Shown piece after piece: positions 1 through 6,842 of a stretch of DNA of 19,669 bases. Made by a program: the position numbers and the translations under genes. The notes beneath the pieces are model-generated. The model saw only the letters and a list, made by a program, of their open reading frames with translations. It had not been told where the DNA came from and did not search any database. Source of the stretch: Alphaproteobacteria bacterium (GTDB lineage: Bacteria; Pseudomonadota; Alphaproteobacteria; Rhodobacterales; Rhodobacteraceae); contig RFGD01000295.1 of the NCBI GenBank assembly GCA_003696705.1, positions 1-19,669 on the forward strand, read 5' to 3'. Numbering within the stretch: position 1 is the first letter of the stretch; the number at the start of each line of letters is the position of its first letter.

Positions 1-18
1 CAGGCACTTGCCGCCTGA
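1..18 (+). CDS. 3' end of an upstream gene, probably serC (phosphoserine aminotransferase)
   Basis: Only five codons and a TGA stop lie in the window, reading QALAA-stop in frame 1. Identity cannot be proven from this. The assignment rests on gene order: in Rhodobacterales serC is commonly found immediately upstream of serA, and the 44-base gap to serA fits an operon. Alternatively the open frame is chance. Confidence 0.3.
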   Translation, partial: QALAA

Positions 19-62
19 TCCGAAAACTGCCCGAGATTTCAACTGATTGAAGGAGCCATCTC

Positions 63-1658
63 ATGGCACCCAAGGTTCTCGTTTCCGACAAGCTGTCCGA
101 ATCGGCTGTCGAGATCTTCCGCGACCGCGGAATTGACGTGACGTTCGACCCGTCGATCGGCAAGGACAAGGAGCGCCTCCTCGAGGTCATTGGCGACTAT
201 GACGGGCTGGCGATCCGCTCGGCCACGAAGGTCACCGAGAAGCTTCTTGCCAACGCGCCGAAGCTGAAGGTCGTCGGGCGCGCCGGCATCGGCGTCGACA
301 ACGTCGACATCCCCGCCGCCTCGAAGCGCGGGGTGATCGTGATGAACACGCCGTTCGGCAACTCGATCACCACGGCCGAACACGCCATCGCCATGATGCT
401 GTCCGTTGCCCGGCAGATCCCCGAGGCCAATGCCTCGACCCATGCCGGCAAATGGGAGAAGTCGCGCTTCATGGGGGTCGAGCTGACCGGCAAGACGCTT
501 GGCGTCATCGGCGCGGGCAACATCGGCTCGATCGTCGCCGACCGCGCCCAGGGGCTGAAGATGCACGTCATCGCCTATGACCCCTTCCTGAGCCAGGAGC
601 GCGCCGACCGCCTTGGCATCGAGAAGGTCGAGCTTGATGAACTTCTGCGGCGGGCGGACTTCATCACCCTTCACGTGCCGCTGACGGACAAGACGCGCAA
701 CATCCTGTCGGCCGAGGCGATCGGCAAGATGAAGAAGGGCGTCTATGTCATCAACTGCGCCCGCGGCGGCCTCGTCGACGAAGCCGCCCTTGCTGACGCG
801 ATCCGCGATGGCCGCATCGCCGGCGCCGCCTTCGACGTCTTTGCCGAGGAACCGGCGACGGACTCGCCGCTTTTCAATCTGCCGAACGTCGTGGTGACGC
901 CGCATCTTGGCGCCTCGACGCGAGAGGCCCAGGAGAACGTCGCCATTCAGGTCGCCGAACAGATGTCCGACTATCTTCTGCGTGGGGCGGTCCGGAACGC
1001 GATCAACATGCCCTCGATCACGGCCGAGGAGGCGCCCCTCCTGACGCCCTGGGTCAAGCTTGCCGGCCATCTGGGCAGCTTCGCCGGCCAGCTCACCGAA
1101 GAACCGATCAAGGCCATCAACATCCTCTACGACGGCCGGGTCGCAGAGATGAACCACGAGGCGCTCAACGCCGCCACCCTGGCCGGCGTGCTGCGCCCGT
1201 CGAACCCCGAGATCAACATGGTCTCGGCCCCCGTCATGGCGAAGGAACGCGGGATCAAGGTTTCGACGACGACCCAGGGCAAGTCGGGCGTCTTCGATGC
1301 CTACATGAAGGTGACGGTCGTGACCGACTCCCGCGAACGGTCGATCGCCGGAACCGTCTTCTCGGACGGCAAGCCGCGGTTCATCCAGATCAAGGGCATC
1401 AACATCGATGCCGAGGTCGGTGCCCACATGCTCTACACCACCAACAAGGATGTGCCGGGGATCATCGGCGCGCTTGGCCGCACCATGGGCGAGAACGGCG
1501 TGAACATCGCCAACTTCACGCTGGGACGCGCGGCGCCCGGCGGCGATGCCATCGCGCTTCTGTATCTCGACGCGCCGGTTGGGCCGAAGGTCGTCGAGAA
1601 ACTCCGGGAAACGGGGCTTTTCAACCAGATCCGCCCGCTCGAGTTCGAGGCCGACTGA
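63..1658 (+). CDS. serA: D-3-phosphoglycerate dehydrogenase
   Basis: This enzyme oxidises 3-phosphoglycerate to 3-phosphohydroxypyruvate with NAD+, the first step of serine synthesis in the cytosol. The protein has 531 residues, the long form with an intervening allosteric domain and a C-terminal ACT domain. The Rossmann motif GAGNIG is at residues 150-155. The catalytic trio of the D-2-hydroxyacid dehydrogenase family is present: Arg234 in NCARGG, Glu263 in FAEEP and His281 in TPHLGAST. The ACT domain starts near residue 460 (TTNKDVPGIIGALG), where L-serine feedback binding is known in the family. The ATG at 63 is preceded by AAGGAG at a spacing of 7. A strong terminator follows. It is probably cotranscribed with the gene ending at 18. 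Confidence 0.97.
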   Translation: MAPKVLVSDKLSESAVEIFRDRGIDVTFDPSIGKDKERLLEVIGDYDGLAIRSATKVTEKLLANAPKLKVVGRAGIGVDNVDIPAASKRGVIVMNTPFGNSITTAEHAIAMMLSVARQIPEANASTHAGKWEKSRFMGVELTGKTLGVIGAGNIGSIVADRAQGLKMHVIAYDPFLSQERADRLGIEKVELDELLRRADFITLHVPLTDKTRNILSAEAIGKMKKGVYVINCARGGLVDEAALADAIRDGRIAGAAFDVFAEEPATDSPLFNLPNVVVTPHLGASTREAQENVAIQVAEQMSDYLLRGAVRNAINMPSITAEEAPLLTPWVKLAGHLGSFAGQLTEEPIKAINILYDGRVAEMNHEALNAATLAGVLRPSNPEINMVSAPVMAKERGIKVSTTTQGKSGVFDAYMKVTVVTDSRERSIAGTVFSDGKPRFIQIKGINIDAEVGAHMLYTTNKDVPGIIGALGRTMGENGVNIANFTLGRAAPGGDAIALLYLDAPVGPKVVEKLRETGLFNQIRPLEFEAD

Positions 1659-1683
1659 CCGACCTTCGCAGGGCTCCGCGCCA

Positions 1684-1718
1684 CGGCCCGCCGTCGCACC
1701 GCGCCGGCGGGCCGTTTT
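1684..1718 (+). terminator. Intrinsic terminator of serA
   Basis: A perfect 10-bp GC stem is formed by CGGCCCGCCG (1684-1693) and CGGCGGGCCG (1705-1714), with an 11-base loop, followed at once by TTTT. It lies 25 bases after the serA stop. The opposite strand lacks a T run, so it is best read as a plus-strand terminator, though the hairpin could also stop leftward transcription from the small gene ending at 1730. Confidence 0.85.
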
Positions 1719-1729
1719 CCCTGGCGACG

Positions 1730-1936
1730 TCAGGCGCCCTCGGTCGCGGCTTTCAGCGCCTCCTGCATCGCTTCGGTCAGGATCTGACGGTCGCCGATGT
1801 GGTTGGCCAGAAGCAGGATGAGCCGCGCGTTCACGCGATCGCTTTCGGCCTTGCCGAGCCCGTCGTGCAACATCAGGAGTTCGGAATAGAAGCCGTCCGG
1901 ATCCTGAATGTTCGGCCGCGTATTCAACTTTGCCAT
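1730..1936 (-). CDS. Small DUF2783-like protein, last gene of the homogentisate operon
   Basis: This 68-residue soluble protein (MAKLNTRPNIQDPDGFYSEL...) has no signal peptide or membrane segment and is mostly predicted helix. It resembles the short DUF2783 proteins that I recall next to aromatic FAD monooxygenases in Rhodobacterales; this is recognition by eye, not a search. The function of that family is unknown. The ATG at 1936 has GAGG at a spacing of about 6 and begins 8 bases after the monooxygenase stop. An in-frame GTG at 1948 would give a 4-base GTGA overlap, but no Shine-Dalgarno sequence is properly spaced for it. The gene's position suggests an accessory role for the monooxygenase, for example stabilisation or a regulatory subunit; that is inference. 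Confidence 0.75.
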   Translation of the reverse strand: MAKLNTRPNIQDPDGFYSELLMLHDGLGKAESDRVNARLILLLANHIGDRQILTEAMQEALKAATEGA

Positions 1937-1944
1937 TGTCAGCC

Positions 1945-3558
1945 TCACCCCTTTGCCGTTGCCCGAAGGATAGCGGCTTGTGCGGCCTTCTCGTCAAAGC
2001 CGGTCCAGCGGGCCGCGACGTGCTGGTCCGGCCGGATAAGATACACCGCGCGCGCGGCGTCGCCCAGATAGCGCGCGCGAAGCTCGGGGGCCTCGTCGGC
2101 GCCAAGGGTGATCCCCTCGGCCCGCACGCCATCGACGTCCAGCGTGTCAGGCACCTCGACCCCGATCCCGAGGAGGCAGAAGCGATTGCCAAGCCGCTCG
2201 AGGAGCCAACCCTTCGCCGTGGGCGCGTCGCAGGCCGGCGCCCCGGGCCGGGTGCGCGCCGGCAGACCTTCGGCATCCGGACCGTTGAGCGGGCTGTCAT
2301 CATAGACGCTGGGCGTCGAAAGACGGCCCGAGTTCACCAAGGGCCGCGCGAACTCGTGGCTCGCCGCCAGATCAAGGACGGCATCGCGGAACAGCCGGCT
2401 TGTTTCGGACTTCGGCGTGATGAACTCGGTCGATCGGGTCGAGTTCAGAATATTCTCGTCCGCCGCATAGACCCGTTCCCAGTCATAGCTGTCTAGAAGC
2501 CTTTCGGGCGCAAGCCCGTCGATCACCAGCTTCAGCTTCCAGACCAGGTTGTCCGTGTCCTGCACCCCCGAGTTGGCGCCGCGCGCGCCGAACGGGCTCA
2601 CCTGATGGGCGGAATCGCCGGCGAAGATCACCCGGCCGTGCCGGAAGCGCTCCATCCTGCGGCACTGGAAGGTGTAGATCGACACCCATTCCAGTTCGAA
2701 CTTCGCGTCCTCGCCCAGCATCGCCTTCAGGCGGGGAATGACGTTCTCCGGGCGCTTCTCGCGTTCCCGGTCGATGTCCCAGCCAAGCTGCAGATCGATG
2801 CGCCAGACGTTGTCCGGTTGCTTGTGCAACAGCGCCGACTGTCCCGGGTTGAAAGGCGGGTCGAACCAGAACCAGCGCTCGGTCGGAAAATCCGCCTCCA
2901 TGACGACATCCGCAATCAGGAAGTTGTCCTCGAAGACGCGGCCGACGAAATCCTCTCCGATCATCCGCCGGATGGGCGAATTGGCGCCATCGCAGGCGAT
3001 GAGCCAGTCGCAGGTCAACTCGTAGGGGCCCTCTGGCGTCGAGATCTCGAGGTGGACGTGATCCTCGTGGCTCCCCACTGCCTCGACGCGATTTCGGCCG
3101 CGCAACTCGATCGGGCGCCCCTCGGCCTCGAGCGCGCGCAGACGGTCGACCAGGTACTTCTCGAGGTAATACTGCTGAAGGTTGATGAAGGCCGGGTGCT
3201 TGTGGCCCGCTTCGGGCAACAGGTTGAACTCGTAGACCTTTCGCGTCTTGAAGAACACCTTGCCGGTGTTCCAGGTCACGCCCTTCTCGACCATCGGACC
3301 GACGGCGCCCAGGCGATCGAAGATCTCGAGCGGTCGCTTGGCAAAGCAGATCGCGCGCGAACCGAAGGACACCTTGTCGTTGTCATCCAGAACGACGACC
3401 GGCACATCCTGAAGCGCAAGATCTATCGCCGCGGTAAGCCCCACCGGGCCCGCGCCGACCACGACGACCGGCCGGTGCACGGGCTGCGCCGCATCCTGGT
3501 CCGGCGCCCGCTTGTAGGCATAAAGCGGCACCTCGAAGATCTTCTTCCCCTGGGTCAT
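1945..3558 (-). CDS. FAD-dependent aromatic monooxygenase (MhpA/PheA/TfdB-like class A flavoprotein)
   Basis: A 537-residue single-component flavin hydroxylase is predicted, using FAD and NAD(P)H to hydroxylate an aromatic ring. Three group signatures are in order: GAGPVG at residues 35-40 for the FAD ADP moiety, the DG motif (LIACDGANSPIRR, Asp190-Gly191), and the GD motif (VIFAGDSAHQVSPFGARG, Gly314-Asp315) contacting the FAD ribose. The length is typical of 3-(3-hydroxyphenyl)propionate hydroxylase relatives. The ATG at 3558 has a strong GGAGGAG. It sits in the homogentisate operon. Because no hpd gene is present, it may make homogentisate or a related 2,5-dihydroxyaryl acid from a monohydroxy precursor. 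The substrate cannot be read from sequence, so I give no gene symbol. The 125-base gap upstream, with a hairpin, hints at separate control. Confidence 0.9.
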   Translation of the reverse strand: MTQGKKIFEVPLYAYKRAPDQDAAQPVHRPVVVVGAGPVGLTAAIDLALQDVPVVVLDDNDKVSFGSRAICFAKRPLEIFDRLGAVGPMVEKGVTWNTGKVFFKTRKVYEFNLLPEAGHKHPAFINLQQYYLEKYLVDRLRALEAEGRPIELRGRNRVEAVGSHEDHVHLEISTPEGPYELTCDWLIACDGANSPIRRMIGEDFVGRVFEDNFLIADVVMEADFPTERWFWFDPPFNPGQSALLHKQPDNVWRIDLQLGWDIDREREKRPENVIPRLKAMLGEDAKFELEWVSIYTFQCRRMERFRHGRVIFAGDSAHQVSPFGARGANSGVQDTDNLVWKLKLVIDGLAPERLLDSYDWERVYAADENILNSTRSTEFITPKSETSRLFRDAVLDLAASHEFARPLVNSGRLSTPSVYDDSPLNGPDAEGLPARTRPGAPACDAPTAKGWLLERLGNRFCLLGIGVEVPDTLDVDGVRAEGITLGADEAPELRARYLGDAARAVYLIRPDQHVAARWTGFDEKAAQAAILRATAKG

Positions 3559-3650
3559 GCTCTCCTCCCCCCGGCGGCCCCGCCCGGGCCACCGCCTTCA
3601 ATGCGTTGTCCGCGTCCCCCTTTCCGCCCCGGACATGTCCCTAAAGGGCG

Positions 3651-3682
3651 CCCGGCGGGGTTGCCGCCTGGGCCCCGCCGGG
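3651..3682 (-). terminator. Hairpin between the degenerate MBL gene and the monooxygenase gene; possible partial terminator
   Basis: The arms CCCGGCGGGG (3651-3660) and CCCCGCCGGG (3673-3682) form a perfect 10-bp stem with a 12-base loop. It begins 2 bases after the stop codon of the MBL gene on the minus strand. The minus strand continues GCGCCCTTTAGGG, so the U run is short and displaced. It could be an attenuator or an mRNA-stabilising hairpin that sets lower expression of the two last genes. The 125-base gap also contains a palindrome GGACATGTCC (3631-3640). Confidence 0.5.
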
Positions 3683-3683
3683 A

Positions 3684-4634
3684 CTAGCCCTGCAACGCGT
3701 TCCACATCTCGAGGTCGCGCTCGGCCGTCCAGATCCGCGGGGTATCGATGCCCTGCGCCTCGTCATAGGCCCGGGCGACGTTGAACGGCAGGCAATGCTC
3801 GTAAATGGCGTAGTCCGAGAACTTCGGATCGCAGGCTTCGCGCACCGCCGCAAAGGCTTCCTTCAGCGACCCGCCACGCGCGGCGACCCGTGCCACCGGC
3901 GCGTAGGTCGAGCGCAGGAAATCACCCGTGAGATCAAGGGCGGCATTCACCTTCTCGTGGCCGACCAGCGCATCGCCCCGACCCGGCGCGATGGCGTCGA
4001 GGTCGAAGGCGCGGATGCGCTCGAGCGTCTGCGGCCAGTCCCCGAAATGGCCATCGCCGCAATAGCAGGCCGAGTGGTATTCGACGATGTCGCCGGTGAA
4101 CATCACGTTCTGGTCCGGCACAAAGGCGACGATGTCGCCCGCCGTATGCGCCCGGCCAAGGTGCATGAGTTCGACCTTCCGCTTGCCAAGATAGACCGTC
4201 ATCCGGTCCGTGAAGGTCATCGAAGGCCAGGTAAGTCCCGGAATCGTCTCGTGCCCGCGGAAGAGGCGCGGGAAACGCTGGAACTCGCTTTCCCAATCCT
4301 CCTTGCCGCGCTCGGCGACCATGCCCCGGGCCTTGGCGGACATGATGATCTCGCGCGCGCCATAGGCCGAAGCGCCGAGGACACGCACCGCGTGATAATG
4401 CGTCAGCACCAGATGCGAGATCGGCTTGTCGGTGACCTTCCGGATCTCGTCGATCACCTTTTGCGCAAGGACCGGCGTCGCCTGGGCCTCGATCACCATC
4501 ACCGATTCGTCGCCGATGATGACGCCCGAATTCGGATCGCCCTCGGCAGTGAAGGCCCAGATGCCCTTGCCGATCTCGGTGAAGGACGTCTGCTTTTCCT
4601 CAAGATCCGCCTGAGATGCGAATGCCTTGGTCAT
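3684..4634 (-). CDS. MBL-fold protein with partly lost metal site
   Basis: A 316-residue metallo-beta-lactamase-fold protein without a signal peptide. The N-terminal beta sheet (TEIGKGIWAFTAEGDPNSGV) and later fold markers are typical. The canonical HxHxDH motif reads HYHAVR here: His79 and His81 are kept, while the Asp and last His of the motif are Val83 and Arg84. His163 (GRAHTAGD) and Asp182 (FTGD) are kept; the final His expected in PGHG is Arg219 (APGRGD). So the three-His site resembles an intact first zinc site while the second site is disrupted. It lies between fahA (28-base gap) and the FAD monooxygenase. The start has AGGACAG upstream. A role as a one-metal hydrolase, a dioxygen or sulfur-handling enzyme, or a non-enzymatic partner is open. 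Confidence 0.88.
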   Translation of the reverse strand: MTKAFASQADLEEKQTSFTEIGKGIWAFTAEGDPNSGVIIGDESVMVIEAQATPVLAQKVIDEIRKVTDKPISHLVLTHYHAVRVLGASAYGAREIIMSAKARGMVAERGKEDWESEFQRFPRLFRGHETIPGLTWPSMTFTDRMTVYLGKRKVELMHLGRAHTAGDIVAFVPDQNVMFTGDIVEYHSACYCGDGHFGDWPQTLERIRAFDLDAIAPGRGDALVGHEKVNAALDLTGDFLRSTYAPVARVAARGGSLKEAFAAVREACDPKFSDYAIYEHCLPFNVARAYDEAQGIDTPRIWTAERDLEMWNALQG

Positions 4635-4662
4635 TTTCTGTCCTGTCTCTTGTGGATGGGGC

Positions 4663-5943
4663 TCAGGCCCCCTGTTTCAGTATCTCGGCCTCGGGCAGCG
4701 CCGGCAGCACGCGCCCGCGGCAGGCGCCGAAGCCGATGCGATAGCCATCCCCGATGGCCGCGCCGCGCATGATTACCTCGTCGTTGTCCTCGAGGAAGGT
4801 GCGGCTGATCCCGCCGGGCAGGGCAAGCGGCTCCTTCCCGCCCCAGCTGAGTTCAAGCATCGACCCCCGGCTTTCCCGCGTCGGTCCCGAAATGGTGCCG
4901 GAGCCAAGGAGATCGCCGATGTTCATCGGACAGCCCGACAGCGTGTGATGGGCGAGCTGCTGTGCCGAAGAATAGTACATCTCGCGATAATTCGTGCGGG
5001 TGATGACGCTTTCCTCTCCCCCTTCCGGGCGGAGGGCGACCTCGAGCGCGATGTCATAGAGCATCGGCCCCGGCTCCTCGAGATACGGCAGAAGCGGCTT
5101 TTCGCGCGGGGGCGTCGGCGCACGGAAGGGCTCGAGCGCCGCCTTCATCACGATCCAGGGGCTTACCGTCGTCGCCGTGGCCTTCGCCTGGAAGGGGCCG
5201 AGCGGCTGATACTCCCACGCCTGGATGTCGCGCGCCGACCAGTCGTTGAGGATGACATAGCCGAAGATCATCTCGTCCGCTTCGGCCACGGTGACGGGAT
5301 GCCCGAAGCGCGACGGCTGGCCGACGATGGCACCCATCTCCAGTTCGAAGTCGAAGCGGCGCGACGGCGCAAGGATCGGGCTTTCGAACTCGGGTCCCTT
5401 GATCTGTCCCCAGGGCCGACGGAAGTCCGTGCCGGACACGACGACCGAGGAGGCCCGCCCGTTGTAACCGATCGGGATGTGCAACCAGTTCGGCGGCAGG
5501 GCGTTTTCCGGGCCCCGAAACATGGTGCCCACGTTGAAGGCGTGGTGCCGGCCGGCATAGAAGTCCGTGAACTCGGCCACTGCGAAGGGCATGTGCAGGA
5601 CCGCCCGCGCCATGGGCACAAGTGCGGGCTCGACCCTGGCGCGATCCTGGGCGCCCTTGCGAAGAAGCTCGGTCAGCGCCTCGCGGAAGGCGAGCCAGGC
5701 GGCGGGCCCGAGCTCCATGAAGGCGTTCCAGAAGGGCAGGCCAAGGACGGGTTCGTCTCCGCCGGGGCGCAGGATACCGGCTTCCTCGAGGCGGGCGACA
5801 TCCAGAATCATGTCGCCGATCGCCACCCCGCAGCGCGGCACATCCTCGGGGCCCGTCGTGAAGACGCCAAGCGCCAGGTTGTTGAGCGGGAAGTCGGTAT
5901 CGGGACGGTTGGCGCTTTCGACCCAGCTTTCGATCAGGCTCAT
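4663..5943 (-). CDS. fahA: Fumarylacetoacetase
   Basis: This enzyme hydrolyses 4-fumarylacetoacetate to fumarate and acetoacetate, the last step of homogentisate breakdown. The protein has 426 residues, close to the usual 420-430. The N-terminal FAA domain is followed by the catalytic domain. Visible active-site features are DFYAGRHHAFNVG (Asp127 metal ligand, His134 corresponding to the catalytic histidine of the mammalian enzyme) and the later segment DWSARDIQAWEYQPLGPF. The ATG overlaps the TGA of the upstream MBL gene as ATGA, which implies translational coupling. AAAGGGAA precedes the start. All expected features are intact. Confidence 0.97.
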   Translation of the reverse strand: MSLIESWVESANRPDTDFPLNNLALGVFTTGPEDVPRCGVAIGDMILDVARLEEAGILRPGGDEPVLGLPFWNAFMELGPAAWLAFREALTELLRKGAQDRARVEPALVPMARAVLHMPFAVAEFTDFYAGRHHAFNVGTMFRGPENALPPNWLHIPIGYNGRASSVVVSGTDFRRPWGQIKGPEFESPILAPSRRFDFELEMGAIVGQPSRFGHPVTVAEADEMIFGYVILNDWSARDIQAWEYQPLGPFQAKATATTVSPWIVMKAALEPFRAPTPPREKPLLPYLEEPGPMLYDIALEVALRPEGGEESVITRTNYREMYYSSAQQLAHHTLSGCPMNIGDLLGSGTISGPTRESRGSMLELSWGGKEPLALPGGISRTFLEDNDEVIMRGAAIGDGYRIGFGACRGRVLPALPEAEILKQGA

Positions 5944-6842
5944 GTTGCAGTTCCCTTTCGCTCTTCTCCGGCCGCGACATCGGCCCCGATCGTTATTTCC
6001 AGCCCGTCGCGCGCCAACGTCACCGGCCCCGCGAAGATCCCGTCCACCGCTTCGGCCCAGCGCGCTTCGGTGACCTCGGGCAGGTCCGCCGGCACCAGAT
6101 GATAAAGCACGAGATGGCCCACCCCCGCCCGGGACGCAAGCCGCGCCGCATCGGGCGCCGGCGTGTGCGACGCCAGAAGGTGCTTTCGGAGCGCCTCGCC
6201 AAGCCCGGTGCGTTCGACCAGAAGATCGACACCCAAGGGGTGCAGCGCCTCATGCACCAGGACATCCGCCCCGCGTGCGAACTCGGCAAGCGGCGGGAAG
6301 AACGCGGTATCGCACGAGAATACCACCGTGCCTCCGCCCGCCCGAACGCGAAAGGCGAAGCAGTCGGCCACCGGGGGGTGCGGCACGCGCAGCGCATCGA
6401 TCCGAAGCCCGTCTTCGTCCAGAACGCACCCCTCGGCGATCTCGGTCACGGTGACGAGGGCTTCGAGCGGCCGCCGGCCCTCGTCCTCGACCCGGATGCG
6501 GTTGTCGAAAGCCATCGAGGCAAGAAAGCCCTGCCAGTACTCGGCGATCCCCGGCGGTCCGAAGACGCGGACGGGCCGGCGCGTGCCGGTCGTCCAGGCG
6601 GTGTGCAGAAGCGGGCCAAGCTCGAGCACATGGTCCGAGTGGAGGTGGCTCACCAGGACGACGTCAAGCCCGTCGCGCAGACCGACGCCGGCCGCCACGA
6701 GCCCGCGGGTCACGCCCAGCCCGCAATCCACCACCACGCGGCGGCCGCCAAGTTCGACCAGCGCGGAGGTCGGCATGCGATCCGGCGCGCGCAGGGCCGG
6801 ACCGCCTTTCGAGCCGAGAATTGCGAGACGACCGGCGCTCAC
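5940..6842 (-). CDS. MBL-fold metal-dependent hydrolase (RNase Z / PhnP-like)
   Basis: A 300-residue member of the metallo-beta-lactamase superfamily with an intact metal site: HLHSDH (His66, His68, Asp70, His71), His155, Asp178 (FSCDTAFF), and a SHTPA segment (His226) like that of the RNase Z branch. It is cytosolic, with no signal peptide. It starts at GTG 6842, overlapping the hmgA stop as GTGA, and its stop overlaps the fahA start as ATGA, so translation of all three is coupled. A hydrolase placed so tightly between the ring-cleavage and fumarylacetoacetate steps may act on a lactone or thioester side product of the pathway; this is inference. An RNA-processing role is a less likely alternative. 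Contrast with the metal-poor MBL paralogue two genes downstream. Confidence 0.9.
   Translation of the reverse strand: MSAGRLAILGSKGGPALRAPDRMPTSALVELGGRRVVVDCGLGVTRGLVAAGVGLRDGLDVVLVSHLHSDHVLELGPLLHTAWTTGTRRPVRVFGPPGIAEYWQGFLASMAFDNRIRVEDEGRRPLEALVTVTEIAEGCVLDEDGLRIDALRVPHPPVADCFAFRVRAGGGTVVFSCDTAFFPPLAEFARGADVLVHEALHPLGVDLLVERTGLGEALRKHLLASHTPAPDAARLASRAGVGHLVLYHLVPADLPEVTEARWAEAVDGIFAGPVTLARDGLEITIGADVAAGEERKGTAT

Noticed and set aside
39..2303. Very long open frame on the minus strand (about 750 codons)
   Set aside because: It is antisense to serA and runs on into the monooxygenase region. Its translation is Arg/Gly/Asp-rich low-complexity sequence typical of high-GC shadow frames, and serA is unquestionable.
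2605..3687. Plus-strand open frame of 360 codons across the monooxygenase
   Set aside because: It is antisense to a flavoprotein with all three signature motifs, and its translation has no domain-like features.
4627..6102. Plus-strand open frame of about 490 codons across fahA
   Set aside because: It is antisense to fahA and part of the MBL gene, both of which have their catalytic residues. No plausible product is visible.
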